Of a stretch of DNA of 64,000 nucleotides, positions 16,339-26,209 are shown piece after piece. Location of the stretch: NCBI GenBank assembly GCA_947085255.1, contig CAMTVQ010000002.1:248001-312000 (forward strand), in the 5' to 3' direction. Within the stretch, counting starts at the first letter, position 1; every line of letters begins with the position of its first letter. Source of the DNA: CAMTVQ01 sp947085255 (GTDB lineage Bacteria; Bacteroidota; Bacteroidia; Sphingobacteriales; Sphingobacteriaceae). The position numbers and the translations under genes were made by a program. The notes under the pieces were generated by a model. It ran no database searches. It was not told the origin of the DNA and saw nothing but the letters and a program-made list of their open reading frames with translations.

Positions 16339-19300
16339 TTAATTCAATCGGTAGGCTAAATTAAATTCATTTTTCAAGGTATTCAAAAAAACATCATCTG
16401 GATTGATGCGGTATTTTTTAGAAGGCATTTCCACCTTAATATTCTCTGCGGTATCTACAATCTCAAATTTCAACAAACAATTGGTTTGTTGGTTTTGATT
16501 TTTTTGGTTTTCTACAAATGTGCCTACCGATTCAATAAACTCATTCGACAGCTGATCGAGTCGTACCAAAATGGTCAAACTTTTTGTCAGTTTATCTCGC
16601 AATTCATTCAATAGTTCTATTTGTGTCACCTTAAACTCCCAAGCCCCTTCTTGCCTAAAGCGTTCGGAAATACGTCCTTTTAGATGCAGAAAATAGCCAG
16701 TCTGCAAAAACTGCCTAAACTTTACATAATCATCTCCAAAAACGGCTATTTCTATCGATTCGCTATAATCTTCCAACACAAACGTGCCGAAGGGTTTGCC
16801 TGTTTTAGTCATTTTGTGCTGCACCAAGGAAACCAAGCCGCCTACCCGCAGTTCTTTATTCTTTAGTAGCTCAAATCGTTGTTTTTCATCCCCCTCTAAT
16901 GCGCCAGCTTTTGCTTTTTCGGTAAGTTTTAGGGCACTTATGGTATGCGTACAAAAATGCTGCATCTCCAACTGGAAATTATCCAATGGATGCCCAGAAA
17001 TGTAAAAACCAACTACATCTTTCTCCCACTTCAATTGCTCCAGCAACGACCATTTTTCAGTTTCGGGTAATTGTGGCTCGCCAATACCTACTGAACTACC
17101 ATTACTACCACCGCCAAACAACGAAGCCTGCGAACTATTTTTACTCTCTTGGTAATCGTTGGCGTATTTGATGATGCGCTCTATACCGTTGTACTTGTCA
17201 CTCATCGATACGCCAAAAAACTGTGCGCGATGTTGCTCAAAAGAATCAAAAGCACCACTATATACCAAACTTTCGTATGATTTTTTGTTTACCGTACGTG
17301 GATTTACTCTACGAGCAAAATCAAAAACAGATTGATACGCACCTGTTTCTTTACGCTCCTCAATTATATTCTCTATCGCCTTTTCGCCTACGCCCTTTAT
17401 ACCCCCTAAGCCAAAACGAATTTCGCCCTTGCTGTTTACCGCAAAAAGCAAATCGCTCTCGTTAATATCTGGACCCAACACAGGAATATTCATTTGCCTG
17501 CATTCTTCCATAAAAAAGGCTATTTTATCAATATTACCTTGGTTATTCAACACCGCCGACATATATTCAGCAGGGTAATGCGCTTTGAGATATGCTGTTT
17601 GATATGCCACAAAGGCATAGCACGTACTGTGCGATTTATTAAAAGCATATTGGGCAAATGCTTCCCAATCGGTCCATATTTTTTCGAGTATTTTGCTGTC
17701 GTGATTAAGAGCGCCGGCACCTTGCATAAAGTTTTCACGCAGGCCATCTAAGGTTTTTATATCCTTCTTACCCATGGCTTTGCGTAACGTATCCGCTTGT
17801 CCTTTGGTAAAGTTTGCTAACTTTTGCGACAATAACATCACCTGCTCTTGGTACACCGTAATACCATAGGTATCAGAAAGGTACTCTTCCATCTCCAACA
17901 AATCGTAACTCACCTGTTGCCTGCCGTGTTTACGTGCCACATAGTCAGGAATATATTCCATCGGCCCAGGACGATACAGGGCATTCATGGCAATTAAGTC
18001 TTCAAACTTATCGGGTTTTAGTTGGCGCAACCATTGTTGCATACCGTCACTTTCAAACTGAAACGTGCCGTTTGTATCGCCGCGTTGGTATAACTCAAAT
18101 GTTTTTACATCATCCAGTGGAATACTATCAATTTCGATGATTACTCCATGATTTTGCGCAATCATTTTTAACGCACCCTTTATAATGGTAAGGGTTTTTA
18201 AGCCCAAAAAGTCCATTTTTATTACGCCTGCGTCTTCAATTACCTTACCATCAAATTGGGTAACCAACAAATCTGAATCTTTGGCAACAGCAACTGGAAT
18301 AAGTTCGGTAAGATCTTGAGGGGCAATAATAATTCCTGCTGCATGAATACCTACGTTGCGCACCGAGCCTTCTAATTTTTCGGCTTCGCGCAGTACTCTA
18401 CCCTCTAAGGTGTCTCCTTTAAATAATTCGCGTAATTTTTTTACATTTTCTACCTCATCTGGAGTTAGCGCCTCTTTCTCTTTGAGCGACTTTTCGCCTT
18501 CAAAAGGAGCATTTAACACCCTGCCCAACTCTATACCCAAACGCTCTGGAACCAGTTTTTTTAATGTATTGGAATCAGAAAGCGGCATTTCCATTACCCG
18601 TGCTACGTCCTGAATGCTGGTTTTAGCAGCCATGGTACCGTAGGTAATAATTTGCGCTACCTGATTTTTTCCATACTTATCTACCACATAATCAATTACC
18701 TTTTGGCGACCTTCGTCATCAAAATCGGTATCAATATCGGGCATTGACTTACGATCGGGGTTTAAGAAACGCTCAAACAGCAAATTGTACTTAATAGGAT
18801 CGATATTGGTGATACCGATACAATATGCTACCGCCGAACCAGCAGCCGAGCCACGCCCAGGGCCAATAAACACACCCAACTCACGTCCTGCCTTAATAAA
18901 ATCGGCTACGATTAAGAAATAGCCCGCAAAACCCATGGTTTTTACCGTGAATAGCTCGAAGTTAAGGCGTTCTTCAATTTCTGGGGTAAGTTCTTTGTAG
19001 CGATTTTTTGCCCCTGTGAATGTAAGATGTTCTAAGTAAGCATCCTGTGTTTCAAATTCGGGCGGAACCGGAAAATTAGGTAACAGGATGTCTTTCTTAA
19101 GCTTTAGTGTATCTACTTTATCTACAATTTCGGCGGTATTATCCAAGGCTTGTGGCAAGTCGTGAAATACTTTGCCCATTTCTTCGGCAGTTTTAAAGTA
19201 AAACTGGTCGTTGGGAAACCCAAAACGATAGCCTTTTCCGCCTTCCTCATCGGTAGCAATAGGAGAGCTTTGCACATCGCCTGTATTTACACATAACAAA

Positions 19301-19962
19301 ATGTCATGCGCGTTGGCATCTGTTTGATCCACGTAATGCGAATCGTTAGAGCAAATAATTTTTACGCTATGCTTTTGGGCAAATTTGAGCAACACCTCAT
19401 TTACCTGATTTTGCTCTGGAATATTATGGCGCTGCAACTCGATGTAGTAATCCTCACCAAATAAGTCTAACCACCACTTAAACTCTTTTTCACCTTCGGC
19501 TTCGCCTTTACTTAATATAACTTGCGGTACCGATGCGCCAATGCAACACGTGGTAGCAATTAATCCTTTGTGGTATTTTTCAATCAGTTCCTTATCTATA
19601 CGTGGCCATTTACTGTATAAACCCTCTATATATCCTAAGGAGCATAGTTTTACCAAATTTTTATACCCTTCGGCATTTTTGGCCAAAAACAGTTGGTGGT
19701 AACGTTTGTCTTTATTCTCTTTGGTGAATTTCTTTTCGTGACGATTGTCTACCACATAAAATTCGCAGCCTACAATGGGTTTTATATTGTGCTTGGCTGC
19801 TTCGGCAACAAACTTAAATGCTCCAAACATATTACCGTGATCGGTAATAGCCATAGCCTTCATGTTATTGGCAGCTGCTTTTTTAAACAACTTACCAATA
19901 TCCGCCGCACCATCGAGTAGCGAAAACTGGGTATGTACGTGTAGGTGCGAAAATTCGGGCAT
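16339..19962 (-). CDS. dnaE: DNA polymerase III subunit alpha
   Basis: The 1207-residue replicative polymerase. The N-terminal PHP domain starts with EFSHLHVHTQFSLLDGAAD. The palm has the catalytic PDIDTDFDDEGR motif and VIKMDFLGL. The region GPGRGSAAGSAVAYC matches the family C-family polymerase core. A C-terminal OB-fold (about 1000-1120; FVLEDYSESIEIAVFGDDY) follows the helix-hairpin-helix region (FGLGGIKGVGEKAIENI). Length is slightly above that of E. coli DnaE (1160). A -7 box TAACTTTG lies on the minus strand at 19989-19982, about 20 nt upstream of the start codon. No polymerase-associated genes are adjacent. Confidence 0.97.
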   Translation of the reverse strand: MPEFSHLHVHTQFSLLDGAADIGKLFKKAAANNMKAMAITDHGNMFGAFKFVAEAAKHNIKPIVGCEFYVVDNRHEKKFTKENKDKRYHQLFLAKNAEGYKNLVKLCSLGYIEGLYSKWPRIDKELIEKYHKGLIATTCCIGASVPQVILSKGEAEGEKEFKWWLDLFGEDYYIELQRHNIPEQNQVNEVLLKFAQKHSVKIICSNDSHYVDQTDANAHDILLCVNTGDVQSSPIATDEEGGKGYRFGFPNDQFYFKTAEEMGKVFHDLPQALDNTAEIVDKVDTLKLKKDILLPNFPVPPEFETQDAYLEHLTFTGAKNRYKELTPEIEERLNFELFTVKTMGFAGYFLIVADFIKAGRELGVFIGPGRGSAAGSAVAYCIGITNIDPIKYNLLFERFLNPDRKSMPDIDTDFDDEGRQKVIDYVVDKYGKNQVAQIITYGTMAAKTSIQDVARVMEMPLSDSNTLKKLVPERLGIELGRVLNAPFEGEKSLKEKEALTPDEVENVKKLRELFKGDTLEGRVLREAEKLEGSVRNVGIHAAGIIIAPQDLTELIPVAVAKDSDLLVTQFDGKVIEDAGVIKMDFLGLKTLTIIKGALKMIAQNHGVIIEIDSIPLDDVKTFELYQRGDTNGTFQFESDGMQQWLRQLKPDKFEDLIAMNALYRPGPMEYIPDYVARKHGRQQVSYDLLEMEEYLSDTYGITVYQEQVMLLSQKLANFTKGQADTLRKAMGKKDIKTLDGLRENFMQGAGALNHDSKILEKIWTDWEAFAQYAFNKSHSTCYAFVAYQTAYLKAHYPAEYMSAVLNNQGNIDKIAFFMEECRQMNIPVLGPDINESDLLFAVNSKGEIRFGLGGIKGVGEKAIENIIEERKETGAYQSVFDFARRVNPRTVNKKSYESLVYSGAFDSFEQHRAQFFGVSMSDKYNGIERIIKYANDYQESKNSSQASLFGGGSNGSSVGIGEPQLPETEKWSLLEQLKWEKDVVGFYISGHPLDNFQLEMQHFCTHTISALKLTEKAKAGALEGDEKQRFELLKNKELRVGGLVSLVQHKMTKTGKPFGTFVLEDYSESIEIAVFGDDYVKFRQFLQTGYFLHLKGRISERFRQEGAWEFKVTQIELLNELRDKLTKSLTILVRLDQLSNEFIESVGTFVENQKNQNQQTNCLLKFEIVDTAENIKVEMPSKKYRINPDDVFLNTLKNEFNLAYRLN

Positions 19963-20048
19963 CGTATCGAAAAATGAACCTCAAAGTTAACAGAAGAATA
20001 GCAGCTATTGGCGAGTAGTTTTCAACAGGAGTATAAACCTCTCCCCAA

Positions 20049-20067
20049 CCCTCTCCAAAGGAGAGGG
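20049..20067. repeat. Short palindrome CCCTCTCC-AAA-GGAGAGGG
   Basis: A perfect 8-bp stem with a 3-nt loop, 12 nt past the stop of the APC permease gene. It has no T-run on either strand, so it is more likely a REP-like intergenic palindrome than a classic terminator. It may still protect or end the permease transcript. Confidence 0.55.
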
Positions 20068-20079
20068 AGTACTAAAAAA

Positions 20080-21990
20080 CTACTTAGCTATTGCTAATTT
20101 ACTGTTTTTATATCCATAAAGAAAATAAACAACTAAGCCTATCGCCAACCAAATGGAAAAGCCAATCCAATTGCTGAGTCCCATTTCGCTCATCATGTAT
20201 AAGCAGCATACTAGACCAAGTACCGGAATAAGAGATAAGTTTTTATTATACGCCCAATAAGCTATTAAAAAGCAGCTTACAATAAATATCCAGCTAGGTA
20301 TTTTGTGCTGAAAAAGACTCCAACCAATTTCAAACTTTTGGGTATCGGCAAGTGGTAAACTAATAAGCAGTGCCTGATATTTTTCTGTATCAAGCGAGCC
20401 TAAATACGTTTCTAAATCACTTTGCGCGGCAGCATAGCCCACACTATCTTGTTGTAATACAGCTTGCTGTGTTTGTACAATTTCGGAAGGACTCAGCGAG
20501 GTAATTAGCGCACCAACGTCTACCATTTTCTTCTCATTTTTTACAAAATCCATAGTAGCAGCCGTATTATAGCTAAAAGCCATAGCTATGCCTATTACCA
20601 ACAATGCTGGCGCAATGTATTTGGCATTGAGATAAGGCGTTTTGAATTTTCCGCGTGGCGCAGTAGGATCATTTTGTAATTTGAGCACTCCTGCACATAC
20701 CAGCACAAAGGCAAAGAGCGTACCTATGCTACACAAATCGGTAACGATGGTAAGGTTCATAAACAGTGCAGGTACGGCAACTACAAAACCTGTAACAATG
20801 GTTGCAAACGAAGGCGTATGAAATCGAGGATGTATGCGCGAAAAAACCTTAGGCAGTAAACCGTCACGGCTCATGCTCATCCAAATACGAGGTTGCCCCA
20901 TTTGAAACACCAATAACACGCTTGCCATAGCCACAATTGCACTAACGGCAATAATACCCGACAACCATTTTAGATTTAACTGCTCGAATACAAACGCCAA
21001 TGGATCACCAACTGATAATTGCGTGTACGATACCATACCCGTAAGTACTAATGCGATAGCCACATAAAGTACGGTACAAATAATAATTGCCCACATCATA
21101 CTTCGTGGCAAATCTCGTTGTGGATTTTCGCACTCTTCGGCGGTGGTAGAAATAGCATCAAAACCGATATAGGCAAAAAACACAGCAGAAACTCCCTTTA
21201 ATATTCCACTTATTCCGTTGGGCGCAAATGGATCCCAGTTGGCAGTATCTACATAAAATACGCCTACCGCAATTACCAACAATACAACAGCCAATTTTAC
21301 AATCACCATGGCGTTGCTGGCATTTCTGCTTTCTTTCATGCCCCTATAAACCAATGCAGTAATAAGCACAATTATGAGCAATGCTGGCAAATCGGCTACT
21401 ATATGAAAAGAGCCAATACGGGGTGCTGTTTGCCATGCAGTGTAAGCCGATTGCATGCCCGAACTTAAGTTTTCGTAGGTTTTGCCACTATTGAGCAATG
21501 CCGTTGCTTCGTTAAATCCCTTTGAAGCGCTCAGGTAATCCATGGTCATCCAATCGGGTAGATGAATGCCGCTGCTGGATAATAATCCCGTAAAATAATC
21601 GGACCAAGAAATAGCTACGGTAATGTTACCAATACCGTATTCCATGATAAGCGACCAACCGATTATCCATGCTACGAGTTCGCCAAAAGCTACATACGAA
21701 TAGGTATAGGCACTGCCCGAAACGGGCACCATACTGGCAAACTCTGCATACGCAAAGGCAGCAAAAGCACAGGCCAAAGCTGTAAAAAGAAAGAGAAAAA
21801 TAACGGCAGGACCGCCATCTGCGCTGGCTTTGCCAATGGTGCTAAAAATACCCGCACCCACTATGGCGGCAATACCAAAAGCAACTAAATCGCGCATGCG
21901 CAATGTTTTACTTAAGCCCGATGAGTGCCCATCTGACGTTTCTTTAAGAATATCTTGTACTGTTTTTTTGCGAAAAAGCGACTGCAACAT
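20080..21990 (-). CDS. APC-superfamily amino acid permease with two extra loops
   Basis: A 636-residue permease, longer than the usual 450-500. The core signatures are VAFGIAAIVGAGIFSTIGKA (first helix, substrate site), VFFAYIGFDAISTTAEECEN (helix 6) and AFVLVCAGVLKL. It resembles cationic amino acid transporters of the YfnA/CAT type. Two insertions stand out: about 50 residues near 145-195 (TMDYLSASKGFNEATALL onward) and about 90 residues near 480-570 (KNEKKMVDVGALITSLSP onward). Both lie between membrane segments and appear soluble and helical. Inner membrane; substrate unproven. A sterol-desaturase-family gene lies 34 nt upstream on the same strand. Confidence 0.88.
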   Translation of the reverse strand: MLQSLFRKKTVQDILKETSDGHSSGLSKTLRMRDLVAFGIAAIVGAGIFSTIGKASADGGPAVIFLFLFTALACAFAAFAYAEFASMVPVSGSAYTYSYVAFGELVAWIIGWSLIMEYGIGNITVAISWSDYFTGLLSSSGIHLPDWMTMDYLSASKGFNEATALLNSGKTYENLSSGMQSAYTAWQTAPRIGSFHIVADLPALLIIVLITALVYRGMKESRNASNAMVIVKLAVVLLVIAVGVFYVDTANWDPFAPNGISGILKGVSAVFFAYIGFDAISTTAEECENPQRDLPRSMMWAIIICTVLYVAIALVLTGMVSYTQLSVGDPLAFVFEQLNLKWLSGIIAVSAIVAMASVLLVFQMGQPRIWMSMSRDGLLPKVFSRIHPRFHTPSFATIVTGFVVAVPALFMNLTIVTDLCSIGTLFAFVLVCAGVLKLQNDPTAPRGKFKTPYLNAKYIAPALLVIGIAMAFSYNTAATMDFVKNEKKMVDVGALITSLSPSEIVQTQQAVLQQDSVGYAAAQSDLETYLGSLDTEKYQALLISLPLADTQKFEIGWSLFQHKIPSWIFIVSCFLIAYWAYNKNLSLIPVLGLVCCLYMMSEMGLSNWIGFSIWLAIGLVVYFLYGYKNSKLAIAK

Positions 21991-22024
21991 GTATGTTTAT
22001 TTTTAACCAAACATATACATTTTT

Positions 22025-22924
22025 TTAGCTTGTTTTTGGCGGCGGCACAGAAACACGCTTGAACTTAAATGGATAACCCATTTGACCAATAAACGAGGTA
22101 GGAAATTTTTCTACTTCGCTAAACCCTAATGGCTCTTTACCATCTGAAGTGGGTATATAAGCTGTTTTAAATACATAATCCCATACGCTTAAACTCAACC
22201 CGAAATTTACGCCATAACTATCTTTCGGTAACGCTTTTGCATGGTGCCATAAATGCATCACTGGATTATTAAAAATGTATTTGAATGGACCATAGGTAAT
22301 TTTAATATTGGCATGGTTTAAATGCCCTATGGCTGTTGCTAATATATGAACGATAAAAAAATCTGAAATACTAAAACCAATGATAGCCAGTGGAATGTAC
22401 TGTATCGTTTTATAGATAATGGTTTCCATCCAATGAAAGCGCAGGTGTGCAGCAAAGCCCATTTGCTCTACCGAATGATGCACCTTATGAAACTGCCACA
22501 GCGTAGGTGACTTATGCAGTAATCGGTGAACGTTCCATTGAACAAAATCGGCCACGATAAATAGCAGCAAGTACTGGCTCCATACTGGCCAGGAGTATAT
22601 TTGAATAGCTACCAAATTGCGCATACCCATGCTGCCTAAAAAGTCGGTAAAAAGTGCTACCGCTATATTAGAAATAGCATTGTAGCCCACTAACGAAAAA
22701 AGGAAGAAATTGAAGAACATGTAAAAACCGTCCATCCAAAAATCTTTACGAAAGGCCGCCTGTTCTTTGCGCCATGGAAAAAGAAGTTCTATCACCCATA
22801 CCAGTAGTGAAACGCCTAACAGCCAATAAAAATAATTGTGCCAGCTAGGGTACAAAATTTCTTGCTTTAAATAGGCAAAATACCCTACGTACGAGTCTTT
22901 GGCAATATTAATAATACGTATCAC
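22025..22924 (-). CDS. Fatty acid hydroxylase / sterol desaturase family protein
   Basis: A 299-residue membrane di-iron enzyme. The histidine boxes are HRLLH, HKVHH, HLNH and HLWHH, spaced as in the fatty acid hydroxylase superfamily, and four or more membrane segments surround them. Members hydroxylate or desaturate lipid acyl chains, carotenoids or sterols using molecular oxygen; the substrate here is unknown. It shares a strand and close spacing with the SRPBCC gene (40 nt) and with the permease, so the three may be one transcript. The ending KFKRVSVPPPKTS is a short polar tail. Confidence 0.9.
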   Translation of the reverse strand: MIRIINIAKDSYVGYFAYLKQEILYPSWHNYFYWLLGVSLLVWVIELLFPWRKEQAAFRKDFWMDGFYMFFNFFLFSLVGYNAISNIAVALFTDFLGSMGMRNLVAIQIYSWPVWSQYLLLFIVADFVQWNVHRLLHKSPTLWQFHKVHHSVEQMGFAAHLRFHWMETIIYKTIQYIPLAIIGFSISDFFIVHILATAIGHLNHANIKITYGPFKYIFNNPVMHLWHHAKALPKDSYGVNFGLSLSVWDYVFKTAYIPTSDGKEPLGFSEVEKFPTSFIGQMGYPFKFKRVSVPPPKTS

Positions 22925-22964
22925 GACTTAATTGATTTATCGGATAAAGATGGGATAGTATTTT

Positions 22965-23432
22965 CTACTTTGCAGCATTAAATAGTGTTTCTAGTTTTTG
23001 ATGACGGTAGTTAAAAATTTCTTTTAGTTTATTTTTTACAAATAGTGCATTCGCTATCTTTCCAATAAACCCAAAAGGGAGTTTATAATGCACCACATCT
23101 ACCATTTCTACACCACCTGCTACTTCCTTAATAAAATGCTTGTGGTGCCATAACTGATACGGACCAAAACGTTGCTCGTCTACAAAATACTGATGGTGCA
23201 CCACGTGTGTAATTTCGGTAACCCAGTGCATTTTAATCCCTAAAACCGGAGAAACGTAGTACTCAATTATTTGACCAGTATACATGTGCTTTAAGTCTTC
23301 GGCGTCCGAAATAATGGTAAAGCCCATAGCAGCAGGCGTAATGCGGGCAAGATTATTCGGAGAACTCATAAAGTCCCAAACGGTAGTTAAATCACTTTTA
23401 AGGAATTGTGTTGTTTTTAGCGTGTGCAGCAT
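22965..23432 (-). CDS. SRPBCC (START-like) ligand-binding protein
   Basis: A 155-residue protein with the SRPBCC helix-grip fold, similar to proteins labelled 'cell division inhibitor' or 'ligand-binding SRPBCC'. Family segments are LKSDLTTVWDFMSSPNNLAR, HWVTEITHV, FVDEQRFGPYQLWHHKHFI and VDVVHYKLPFGFIG. It probably binds a hydrophobic ligand in the cytoplasm. Its position directly upstream of the sterol-desaturase-family gene hints that both act on the same lipid, but this is inference. It is divergent from the PAP2 gene, 32 nt away. Confidence 0.88.
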   Translation of the reverse strand: MLHTLKTTQFLKSDLTTVWDFMSSPNNLARITPAAMGFTIISDAEDLKHMYTGQIIEYYVSPVLGIKMHWVTEITHVVHHQYFVDEQRFGPYQLWHHKHFIKEVAGGVEMVDVVHYKLPFGFIGKIANALFVKNKLKEIFNYRHQKLETLFNAAK

Positions 23433-23464
23433 TGTTATTTGTTCTATTTTAGGATAAATGGTAA

Positions 23465-24187
23465 ATGAGTACTAATTGTTTTGCCCGCTTATCGCAAATT
23501 GTCTTTATGTTCTATATTTGGCTTATGGTAACATTAATTCGAGAAAATAAGCTGTTTTTTAGTGCTTTTTTTATGCTTGTAGGTATATTAAGTATCCTGC
23601 AATTGGTATATACCAAAGCAGTTTTATTTTTATGGGTAAATAATCAGTATACCTTTTTTGGGGATGTGTTTTTTATCTACTATACCCATGTGGGTGATGG
23701 GTGGGTATTTGCTGCCCTATTTATTGCCTGCTGCTTTTTTAGTTTTCGGTTGGGCATTACCGCAGCGCTTACTTTTGCCATAACGGGCATTGCCTCTCAA
23801 TTTTTGAAACGGGCTATTTTTTATGAACAAGTGCGCCCAAAAGCATGGTTTAGCGGTGTTGCCGATATTCGATTTGTAGAAGGCGTAAGCATTCATACAC
23901 AGCATAGTTTTCCATCTGGCCATACCATTACCGCCTTTGCATTATTTACGTTCTTGGCAATGGCTATTCCTAATAAAAAGTGGGGCATCGTATTTTTTGT
24001 GATGGCATTTTTGGTGGGTTACTCGCGGGTGTATTTGGCACAGCATTTTGTAGCCGATGCTTTTGCTGGCGCTATAATTGGCACCATGCTGACGCTTATT
24101 TGTTTTAGCTGGGTAAAGCACTGGAGCTGGTTACATAAAAATTGGGCGCAGCAGTCGGTAGTGAGTTTAATAAAAGGTAATCGGTAA
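23465..24187 (+). CDS. PAP2-family membrane phosphatase
   Basis: A 240-residue membrane phosphatase acting on lipid phosphates such as phosphatidic acid or undecaprenyl pyrophosphate. The three motifs are a KRAIFYEQVRP variant of motif 1, PSGHTITAF and SRVYLAQHFVADAFAG (catalytic His and Asp). About six membrane segments are seen. The first ATG at 23465 gives the listed start; an internal ATG at 23525 (MVTLIRENKLFFSAFF) is as plausible, because it begins directly before the first strong membrane helix. It stands alone on this strand, between the SRPBCC gene and the T9SS pair. Confidence 0.88.
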   Translation: MSTNCFARLSQIVFMFYIWLMVTLIRENKLFFSAFFMLVGILSILQLVYTKAVLFLWVNNQYTFFGDVFFIYYTHVGDGWVFAALFIACCFFSFRLGITAALTFAITGIASQFLKRAIFYEQVRPKAWFSGVADIRFVEGVSIHTQHSFPSGHTITAFALFTFLAMAIPNKKWGIVFFVMAFLVGYSRVYLAQHFVADAFAGAIIGTMLTLICFSWVKHWSWLHKNWAQQSVVSLIKGNR

Positions 24188-24288
24188 TTAATTACTAAGG
24201 GTTAAGCGGTAAAGTACATCTGTTGACTTTTTTTGGATATTTCTTTTTTAAAAGATACCTTAGTAAATAGAACTACTATCTACTAAAT

Positions 24289-25248
24289 ATGAAAAATACA
24301 AAAAGGCTATTACCGCTGTTATTGTTGGTACTAATAGCTACACAAACGTATTCTCAGGATTATGTAAAACTTTTGTGTAAACAATCTACTAAATGGTTTT
24401 ACGAAAAATGTCCTCCAGCAAAAGGTTTAACTGCCGATAGTACAATAGGAGGAACTACGCAATTGCTAGCCAGTATGGATACCGGCATAAACGGCCTTAC
24501 TTACCGCAGAGTAGTATATATAGATTTGTACGATACTACAGATACTTATCTTGTTGGTTTTTTACGCGAAGATACCTTAACACGTAGAGTATATGGATTA
24601 AAGGCATTTGAGTATAATAAGGATACGTTGGGCGATTTTTTATTGTACGACTTTGGCAAGCAAATAGGAGACACTATCTCTATGATTTTTGACACGTATA
24701 ATACTCCCTATACATTTGAACAGTTTATTATTACTGAGATAGTGATGGGGGATAATCAAAATCACACTCAGAATCGTGTATTTAAGGCGCGCCATATTAC
24801 ACAAGCTAATTATAGTGTTAAGTATGCAGAGGGTGTAGGCTTGTTGGGTATTTCCTATCAAAGCCTACCACATTTTGAAGGAGGTAACTATTGTGATTTG
24901 ATTTGTATTCAGCAGGATGGGAAATCGTCTTATCACAATAAAGACTTAGATGCAGGAAAGGATGGAAAAGAAGATTGCCTGCAAAGAGTGCCTCACACAG
25001 GGAGTAGCATACGAGAGCAAGCGATGTTACAGGTTAAATTGTCCCCCAACCCCGCTACGCACAGTATTTTAGTAGATACAGAAAAAGTATTTAGCTACCG
25101 TATTTATTCTGCTATAGGGCAATTGGTATTGCAAGGTGCGGCACAAGCCCAAGAGTTTATTTCGGTAGTGGATTTACCCAAAGGATTTTACGTGGTGCAA
25201 GTACAAGCAGGTGAGCAAGTAGGAGTAGCGAAATTACTGAAAGAGTAA
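24289..25248 (+). CDS. Secreted protein with T9SS type A sorting domain (tandem copy 1)
   Basis: A 319-residue protein. The signal peptide is about MKNTKRLLPLLLLVLIATQT (cleavage near YSQ), followed by a body of about 215 residues with no recognised domain. The C-terminal type A sorting domain begins VKLSPNPATHSILVDTEKVF and ends QAGEQVGVAKLLKE. Type A domains are cut off during T9SS export and the protein is anchored or released (family knowledge). The body contains CDLICIQQDGKSSYHN. The last 134 nt are nearly identical to the end of the next gene, while the bodies differ. Confidence 0.87.
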   Translation: MKNTKRLLPLLLLVLIATQTYSQDYVKLLCKQSTKWFYEKCPPAKGLTADSTIGGTTQLLASMDTGINGLTYRRVVYIDLYDTTDTYLVGFLREDTLTRRVYGLKAFEYNKDTLGDFLLYDFGKQIGDTISMIFDTYNTPYTFEQFIITEIVMGDNQNHTQNRVFKARHITQANYSVKYAEGVGLLGISYQSLPHFEGGNYCDLICIQQDGKSSYHNKDLDAGKDGKEDCLQRVPHTGSSIREQAMLQVKLSPNPATHSILVDTEKVFSYRIYSAIGQLVLQGAAQAQEFISVVDLPKGFYVVQVQAGEQVGVAKLLKE

Positions 25249-25250
25249 AG
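25117..25250 (+). repeat. Sorting-domain cassette, copy 1
   Basis: This segment encodes the last part of the type A sorting domain. By hand alignment it differs from 26078-26211 at about 10 of 134 positions, far fewer than the surrounding coding sequence. Identity continues 2 nt past both stop codons. Confidence 0.85.
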
Positions 25251-25369
25251 AAGATTAGGTATGTTTCGGCATCTATTGTTAGTGTGCTGTTCTGCTTGCA
25301 AAAAGGAAGTTATTGGGTAACTATTTGGCAAAACAATACCCGTATATTTATACAACACATACAAAAAAC

Positions 25370-26209
25370 ATGAAAAAAATAATTATTCCGCTTCTTGTTC
25401 TAATGCTAAATTATGCACATGCACAACTTCCGCACTTTGCTCCTGTTGGTGCTACATGGAATTATTCATTATCTGATATGCGGGGGGATCAAACGCGAAC
25501 GTATTTAGTAGAAAAAGACACTGTTTTTTTGAGTGATTCCTGTAAGAAACTAACAAATAGTATTTTTTTAAAATATATTACAACTACAGCTATTGTTTAT
25601 TATGCTGAGCCTACTAGTCAAAAATGGATGCAGCTAATCGATTTTTCAGCGAATGCAGGCGATACCATTTACACCGTTGTTACTGGAAGAGATCAACCAT
25701 TTGATACACTTTATGCTATTGTACGTCGCAAAGCAGATACATTACTAAATGGGCATCAATTGCCATTACTTGTTACACAAGCTATTAGGTCTGATATAAA
25801 GAAGTGTGCAAATACGTTTGATGGAACATTTATTTATCCGATTGGGAGCATAGATAATACTTTAATTCCTTTATGTGTTACAGATCCTGTTCCCAATGGG
25901 CTACTTTGCTATGAGGATGGCACTTTGGGATTAGTCGAAAACAGGAAAAACTGTACAACTACTTATGTCTCTAATAATGTAAACAAAAAGAATATTCCAA
26001 TTTACCATAACCCCGCTACGAACGGTATTGTACTGGACATAGAAAAAGCGTTTACTTATACTATTTATTCGTCTGTAGGGCAATTGGTGCTGCAAGGTGC
26101 GGCACAAGCCCAAGAGCCTATTTCGGTAGTGGCGTTACCCAAAGGATTTTACGTGGTGCACATACAAGCAGGCGAGCAAGTAGGAGTAGCGAAATTACTG
26201 AAGGAGTAA
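25370..26209 (+). CDS. Secreted protein with T9SS type A sorting domain (tandem copy 2)
   Basis: A 279-residue protein from the ATG at 25370. The signal peptide is MKKIIIPLLVLMLNYAHAQ. The body starts LPHFAPVGATWNYS, typical of a family of Bacteroidota extracellular proteins that begin with a 'PxGAxW.Y' strand, and is unassigned. The sorting domain starts near PIYHNPATNGIVLDIEKAFT and ends LQAGEQ-like VAKLLKE. An in-frame TTG at 25313 would add a non-signal-like N-terminus and is rejected. It follows its paralogue after 121 nt, so duplication of the locus or gene conversion of the end is likely. Confidence 0.85.
   Translation: MKKIIIPLLVLMLNYAHAQLPHFAPVGATWNYSLSDMRGDQTRTYLVEKDTVFLSDSCKKLTNSIFLKYITTTAIVYYAEPTSQKWMQLIDFSANAGDTIYTVVTGRDQPFDTLYAIVRRKADTLLNGHQLPLLVTQAIRSDIKKCANTFDGTFIYPIGSIDNTLIPLCVTDPVPNGLLCYEDGTLGLVENRKNCTTTYVSNNVNKKNIPIYHNPATNGIVLDIEKAFTYTIYSSVGQLVLQGAAQAQEPISVVALPKGFYVVHIQAGEQVGVAKLLKE

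Noticed and set aside
23513..23520. TATATTTG box inside the start of the PAP2 gene
   Set aside because: No -33 element at a suitable distance; kept only as a hint that 23525 could be the start.
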